This document shows, piece after piece, positions 31,364-34,906 of a DNA stretch of 34,906 nt. Where the stretch lies: positions 1 through 34,906 of the forward strand of contig CAJUHN010000010.1 of the NCBI GenBank assembly GCA_910585935.1, given 5' to 3'. The DNA comes from an uncultured Lachnospiraceae bacterium. GTDB lineage: Bacteria > Bacillota > Clostridia > Lachnospirales > Lachnospiraceae. Within the stretch, counting starts at the first letter, position 1. The number at the start of each line of letters is the position of its first letter. The translations under genes and the position numbers were made by a program. A model generated the notes under the pieces. It was not told where the DNA came from, searched no databases, and saw nothing but the letters and a program-made list of their open reading frames with translations.

Positions 31364-34030
31364 TTATTCAACGGATTTTAACGACTCTGCCATACTGATT
31401 TTTTTGAGTTTATATCTCATAGCAATCTTGACCAAACCAGCAAATACAAGAGTCAATATAAAACTAAACAGATAACTTTTCCATGCGATACGGCTGTCAA
31501 AACACATAGCATCTGGTTTGATCTTAGACATTGCAAAAGAGTGTAAAAGTTTTCCAAAAAATAGCCCTAATAATGCTCCTATAGATGTCAGCATATTGAT
31601 TTCTCGAAATATATAAGCAGAAGATTCAGAGTTGAAAAACCCAAGTACTTTAATTGTTGCAATCTCTCGTATTCTTTCTCCAATATTGATATTGATCAAA
31701 TTAAATAATACAATAAAAGCTAAAATACCAGCACAAACAATAATCAAAAGTACAACAAGATTAAGGCTGGAAAATGATTTTTCAATAGATTCTTTTATAT
31801 CTTCATTAAGCATGATATGGCTGACTATATCCTCATTGAGCATAGAGGCTATAATATTATGTGTGTTAATATCTGTGTTGAAATTCAGATAAGCAGCATT
31901 CATAGAAGCATCACTATAAAGTTGTATCATTGTATTTTCTGAAATAAATAAATAATTATTGATATAGTTATCAAATATACCTGTAACGGCTACATTAATC
32001 TGCTCAAAATCATCATTTGTTAAGGTCACTACATCACCTGTTTTAATATTGAGTTTATCCGCTATTCCCTTGCATATAATAATTTCCCCATCTTTGGGAT
32101 AGGATATTATGGTGTCAGATGTTTTTAGATGGATAAAAGGGGTGATATCTTCCTTAGCTGAAGTTATGGTAGTGTTTTTACTGATTCCATTTGCAGTTAT
32201 TTCTATATTATTTTCAGACAAGAAAATGGAATCAGTTATCATAGTTTGATGTTGTTCTATAAATTGGTTTTGTTCTTCTGACATGAGCGAATCAGTAAAG
32301 GTCACTTTTGCATCATATTGTATGATTTCTTCATACTGATAATCTGTTACATTTTGAATAGAATCTTGGATTCCAAAACCTGTCAAAAGTAAAGCAGTAC
32401 AGCCGCTGATTCCTAGTATCATCAGAAAGAAACGTTGCTTGTACCGAACGACATTGCGCAGAGATACTTTATGCAAAAAACTGATCCGACGCCATATTCT
32501 CGTGCGTTCTAATAAGATTCGTTTTCCATTTTTGGGTGCTTTTGGTCGCAAAATTAGAGCAGGAACATCATACAGTTCTTTAAAACAACAGAGAGCAGAA
32601 ATTACGGCTGTACAAAGCATAGCAACTCCTAGTGATATAATACACATTTTCCAATCAAAAACATAGAGCAGGCTATCAGAGAAATTATAGATAGTTTTAT
32701 ATGCGCTCCAAAAGATCTTTGGAATGAAAACTGTACCACAGAAAAAACCAATAATACCGCCAAATAATCCGGCTGAACCTGAATAAAAAAGATATTTCCT
32801 TGATATTTGCAGTTTGTTATATCCCATAGCTTTCCATACACCGATTTGAGTGCGCTGTTCATCAACCATTCTTGTCATTGTTGTACCACATACAAGAGCG
32901 GCAACAAGAAAGAAAAAGACAGGAAATACAACAGAAATATTTTCTATGATCGAGGAATCTTGATCAAAAGAAGCATATCCTGTGTTCTCACTTCTTTTGA
33001 GAATATAAACAGAAGGACGTTTGATAGAATCTACTTCCTTTTGTGCTTCTTCTATATCTAAATATTTTTTTGCCAACTCATTTTCAGGTTCTTTAAAAGA
33101 AGCTTCTATTTGATCTACCATCTCAATATAATATGGATTCTCTTCTAAAGAAGGAAATCCTACATTAGGGATCTGTTGTGCAGCTTCTTGTATAGCAAGC
33201 TCCTTTTGAGCCTGCAGATTCGCGCTCGCCTCATTTAATTTTATTTTCGCGTCATCTATCTCTTTTTGAGCCTCTTCAACAATCTCTTCATAACGTATAT
33301 TTGCCTGAATCTTTGCTTCCTCAGTCACTTCATCTTCTTGTTCTGCAACAGCATTTTTGTAAGCATCACTATAAAGTGCTCCCGAATCTTTTAAAGTCAT
33401 ATAAATCTCTTTATAATAATCTGATGTAAAGCATGATTCATTGACAAACAAAAAGGCAGTAATATTCCCATCGCCTAATGAAGTTGTACCACGATCAGCG
33501 CTGATATAAAGAGGAGATGTGGCTATGCCTACTACTGTAAATTCCGATGTATGAAAAGCATCAAATATTTCTTCTTTATTAGAATCAGAAAATGAAATCG
33601 TCTGACCGATCATATTTTCGTCAAAGAAACTGGCATCTAATACACATTCAGAATCTGTTTCCGGCAATCTGCCAGATATAATATTTAACTTATTAATATT
33701 GTTAGTGATAGAGTGTACTCGAAAGGTCAGATCATTTTTTCCTATCGCAATGAGCACATCTTCATAATGAGCACCTTCGGCAGAAGAAATATTTTGCAAA
33801 TCAGAAAAAGGAGCAGTATTATTTTTGGAAAAACCGATAGAAGATAAGATTCGATAGTCATAAAATTTTTGCTCTTCCAAATATTTTTCCGCAGTATTAA
33901 CAAGAGCCGGACGATATACACATAATCCTGCGAAAAAACCAACACCAAGTGCTATAATAGAAAAGATAGCTAAATATCGTTCTATACTGTTTTTAATTTC
34001 TCGAAATATAGATTTTATCAGTACATTCAT
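31364..34030 (-). CDS. FtsX-type ABC transporter permease with coiled-coil extracellular domain
   Basis: 888 residues from MNVLIKSIFREIKNSIERYL; this start is 4 nt after the ATPase stop, whereas a longer open frame to 34099 would run into the ATPase gene. TM1 about 19-39, then a large outside domain with a charged coiled coil (about 227-285 and 310-337). Next is the first FtsX core of three helices (from about 365, FPVFFFLVAALVCGTTMTRM), a fourth helix at the second-half start (FFLMILGISGCTALLLTGFG), a second outside domain, and a final three-helix FtsX core near the C-terminus. This duplicated layout matches large Gram-positive MacB/FtsX-like permeases. Pairs with the ATPase at 34035; could move lipids or peptides or act mechanically on envelope proteins. 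Substrate unknown. Confidence 0.88.
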   Translation of the reverse strand: MNVLIKSIFREIKNSIERYLAIFSIIALGVGFFAGLCVYRPALVNTAEKYLEEQKFYDYRILSSIGFSKNNTAPFSDLQNISSAEGAHYEDVLIAIGKNDLTFRVHSITNNINKLNIISGRLPETDSECVLDASFFDENMIGQTISFSDSNKEEIFDAFHTSEFTVVGIATSPLYISADRGTTSLGDGNITAFLFVNESCFTSDYYKEIYMTLKDSGALYSDAYKNAVAEQEDEVTEEAKIQANIRYEEIVEEAQKEIDDAKIKLNEASANLQAQKELAIQEAAQQIPNVGFPSLEENPYYIEMVDQIEASFKEPENELAKKYLDIEEAQKEVDSIKRPSVYILKRSENTGYASFDQDSSIIENISVVFPVFFFLVAALVCGTTMTRMVDEQRTQIGVWKAMGYNKLQISRKYLFYSGSAGLFGGIIGFFCGTVFIPKIFWSAYKTIYNFSDSLLYVFDWKMCIISLGVAMLCTAVISALCCFKELYDVPALILRPKAPKNGKRILLERTRIWRRISFLHKVSLRNVVRYKQRFFLMILGISGCTALLLTGFGIQDSIQNVTDYQYEEIIQYDAKVTFTDSLMSEEQNQFIEQHQTMITDSIFLSENNIEITANGISKNTTITSAKEDITPFIHLKTSDTIISYPKDGEIIICKGIADKLNIKTGDVVTLTNDDFEQINVAVTGIFDNYINNYLFISENTMIQLYSDASMNAAYLNFNTDINTHNIIASMLNEDIVSHIMLNEDIKESIEKSFSSLNLVVLLIIVCAGILAFIVLFNLININIGERIREIATIKVLGFFNSESSAYIFREINMLTSIGALLGLFFGKLLHSFAMSKIKPDAMCFDSRIAWKSYLFSFILTLVFAGLVKIAMRYKLKKISMAESLKSVE

Positions 34031-34034
34031 AAGA

Positions 34035-34739
34035 TCACCATTCAATCTGCTCAATCGGCGTAGGATTAGGGTTTGTTGTAACAGATTCGATAGTTCCACT
34101 CTTTACATGAATAACACGATCAGCCATATCGCAAAGAGCAGAATTATGTGTAACAATCACAATAGTCATATTTGTTTTGCGGCAAGTATCTTGTAAAAGT
34201 TTAAGTACTGCCTTTCCTGTATTATAGTCTAATGCTCCTGTTGGTTCATCACACAAAAGAAGTTTTGGCTTTTTGGCTAATGCACGAGCGATAGCGACCC
34301 GCTGTTGTTCGCCGCCAGATAATTGAGCAGGGAAATTGTCCTTTCTATCAGATAGACCAACTTCTTGAATGACCTGTAATGGATCTAAATGATCCTTGCA
34401 AATCTGCACAGCGAGTTCAACATTTTCCAGTGCTGTTAAATTTGGAATCAGGTTATAAAATTGAAACACAAAACCTATTTCATATCTTCGATATGCAGTA
34501 AGCTGCTTTTCATTATAAGTTGAAATTTCTTGTCCATCTAACCAGACATTGCCATCTGACATAGTATCCATACCACCAAGAATATTTAAAATAGTTGTCT
34601 TACCAGCACCAGATGCACCAACGATTACACAAATTTCACCCTGTTTAATCATAAAATTTGCATTGTTTAGTGCCCGAATATCAACTTCACCAACTTTATA
34701 GGTTTTTCCTACTTTATCAAAAGTAATAAACTCAGACAT
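34035..34739 (-). CDS. ABC transporter ATP-binding protein (MacB/LolD type)
   Basis: 234 residues, standalone ATPase. Walker A GASGAGKTT, Q-loop in FVFQFYNLIPNLTALENVEL, signature LSGGEQQR, Walker B LLLCDEPTGALD, His in VIVTHN. The FYNLIP and GALD features are typical of LolD/MacB-type ATPases that pair with FtsX-like permeases. Ribosome site AGGAGG ahead of ATG. Operon with the permease 4 nt downstream. A weak TATAAT-like box is visible upstream on the minus strand, without a convincing -35. Confidence 0.93.
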   Translation of the reverse strand: MSEFITFDKVGKTYKVGEVDIRALNNANFMIKQGEICVIVGASGAGKTTILNILGGMDTMSDGNVWLDGQEISTYNEKQLTAYRRYEIGFVFQFYNLIPNLTALENVELAVQICKDHLDPLQVIQEVGLSDRKDNFPAQLSGGEQQRVAIARALAKKPKLLLCDEPTGALDYNTGKAVLKLLQDTCRKTNMTIVIVTHNSALCDMADRVIHVKSGTIESVTTNPNPTPIEQIEW

Positions 34740-34842
34740 TCCATATCCTCCTATTTTTTTGAATTTAAAAGATTAAAATCTAGATTGTCCAAATGAATCA
34801 TTAAAATTATAATAGTTATAGTTTCGGCTATTTGGGATCAAA

Positions 34843-34906
34843 GGTTCGCTGCGGCAAGGAAGTATTCCAGCGAAGCCGCGCTCTCGCTCCGTTCCAGACG
34901 TAGCGG
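34843..34906 (+). repeat. Element R copy 14 (cut by window end)
   Basis: GGTTCGCTGCGGCAAGGAAG, then TTCCAGCGAAGCCGCGCTC and GCTCCGTTCCAGACGTAGCG, to the last base. Left flank TATTTGGGATCAAAGG equals that of copy 9. Antisense and upstream of the minus-strand ABC operon. Confidence 0.9.

Noticed and set aside
34031..34099. Upstream start for the FtsX permease
   Set aside because: It would overlap the end of the ATPase gene by 65 bp; the ATG at 34030 begins the usual hydrophobic N-terminus 4 nt after the ATPase.
234..34906. CRISPR array
   Set aside because: The repeats are long, structured, in both orientations and kilobases apart; no spacers or cas genes.

Overview
The window is AT-rich, with tightly packed operons, strong AGGAGG-type ribosome binding sites and consensus sigma-A promoters. 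The gene content (GntR/MarR regulators, LSGGEWQ-type ABC exporters, an SDR-type mannonate oxidoreductase next to uxuA, long glycoside hydrolases) suggests a gut Clostridia species, probably Lachnospiraceae. That placement is an inference from style and content; no marker gene is present.

Layout. 1-2437: a repeat-rich edge, then a MarR regulator coupled to a MATE efflux pump behind a promoter covered by two dyads. 3047-4789 (-): mannose-6-phosphate isomerase with an extra N-terminal domain, transcribed divergently from 5322-9358 (+): GntR regulator, ROK sugar kinase and GH38 alpha-mannosidase. Twin 12-bp palindromes sit in both divergent promoters, so isomerase and mannosidase operon look like one regulon: mannoside -> mannose -> mannose-6-P -> fructose-6-P. 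9553-12303: a decayed restriction-modification island (hypothetical gene, C5 DNA methyltransferase broken at two or three points, intact-looking PD-(D/E)XK nuclease). 12773-14152: a lipoprotein and a phosphoglycolate-phosphatase-like HAD enzyme. 14939-18793: a leader peptide with two terminators ahead of a heterodimeric BmrCD-like multidrug ABC exporter. 19851-23454: a second ABC exporter pair preceded by a 15-codon ORF that overlaps it at TGATG. 23967-25888: mannonate dehydratase and an SDR fructuronate/mannonate oxidoreductase. 25889-27128: gene remnants. 27129-30236: a large GH106-like glycosidase. 30560-31300 (-): Sir2 deacetylase. 31364-34739 (-): an ABC ATPase and a large FtsX-type permease.

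The most unusual feature is an interspersed, roughly 155-bp, highly structured repeat, called element R here. It occurs about 15 times, almost always at transcription-unit boundaries. Its terminal stem and inner hairpin differ in sequence between copies, but the two arms change together and stay paired. Element orientation follows the flanking genes: sense at 3' ends, antisense at 5' ends. Two copies lie inside the 5' leaders of the two sugar-catabolic operons (mannosidase and mannonate). Those leaders are also alike for about 150 nt beyond the repeat and share a possible short reading frame. No transposase or CRISPR array is visible in the window, and no tRNA or rRNA gene was recognised by eye.
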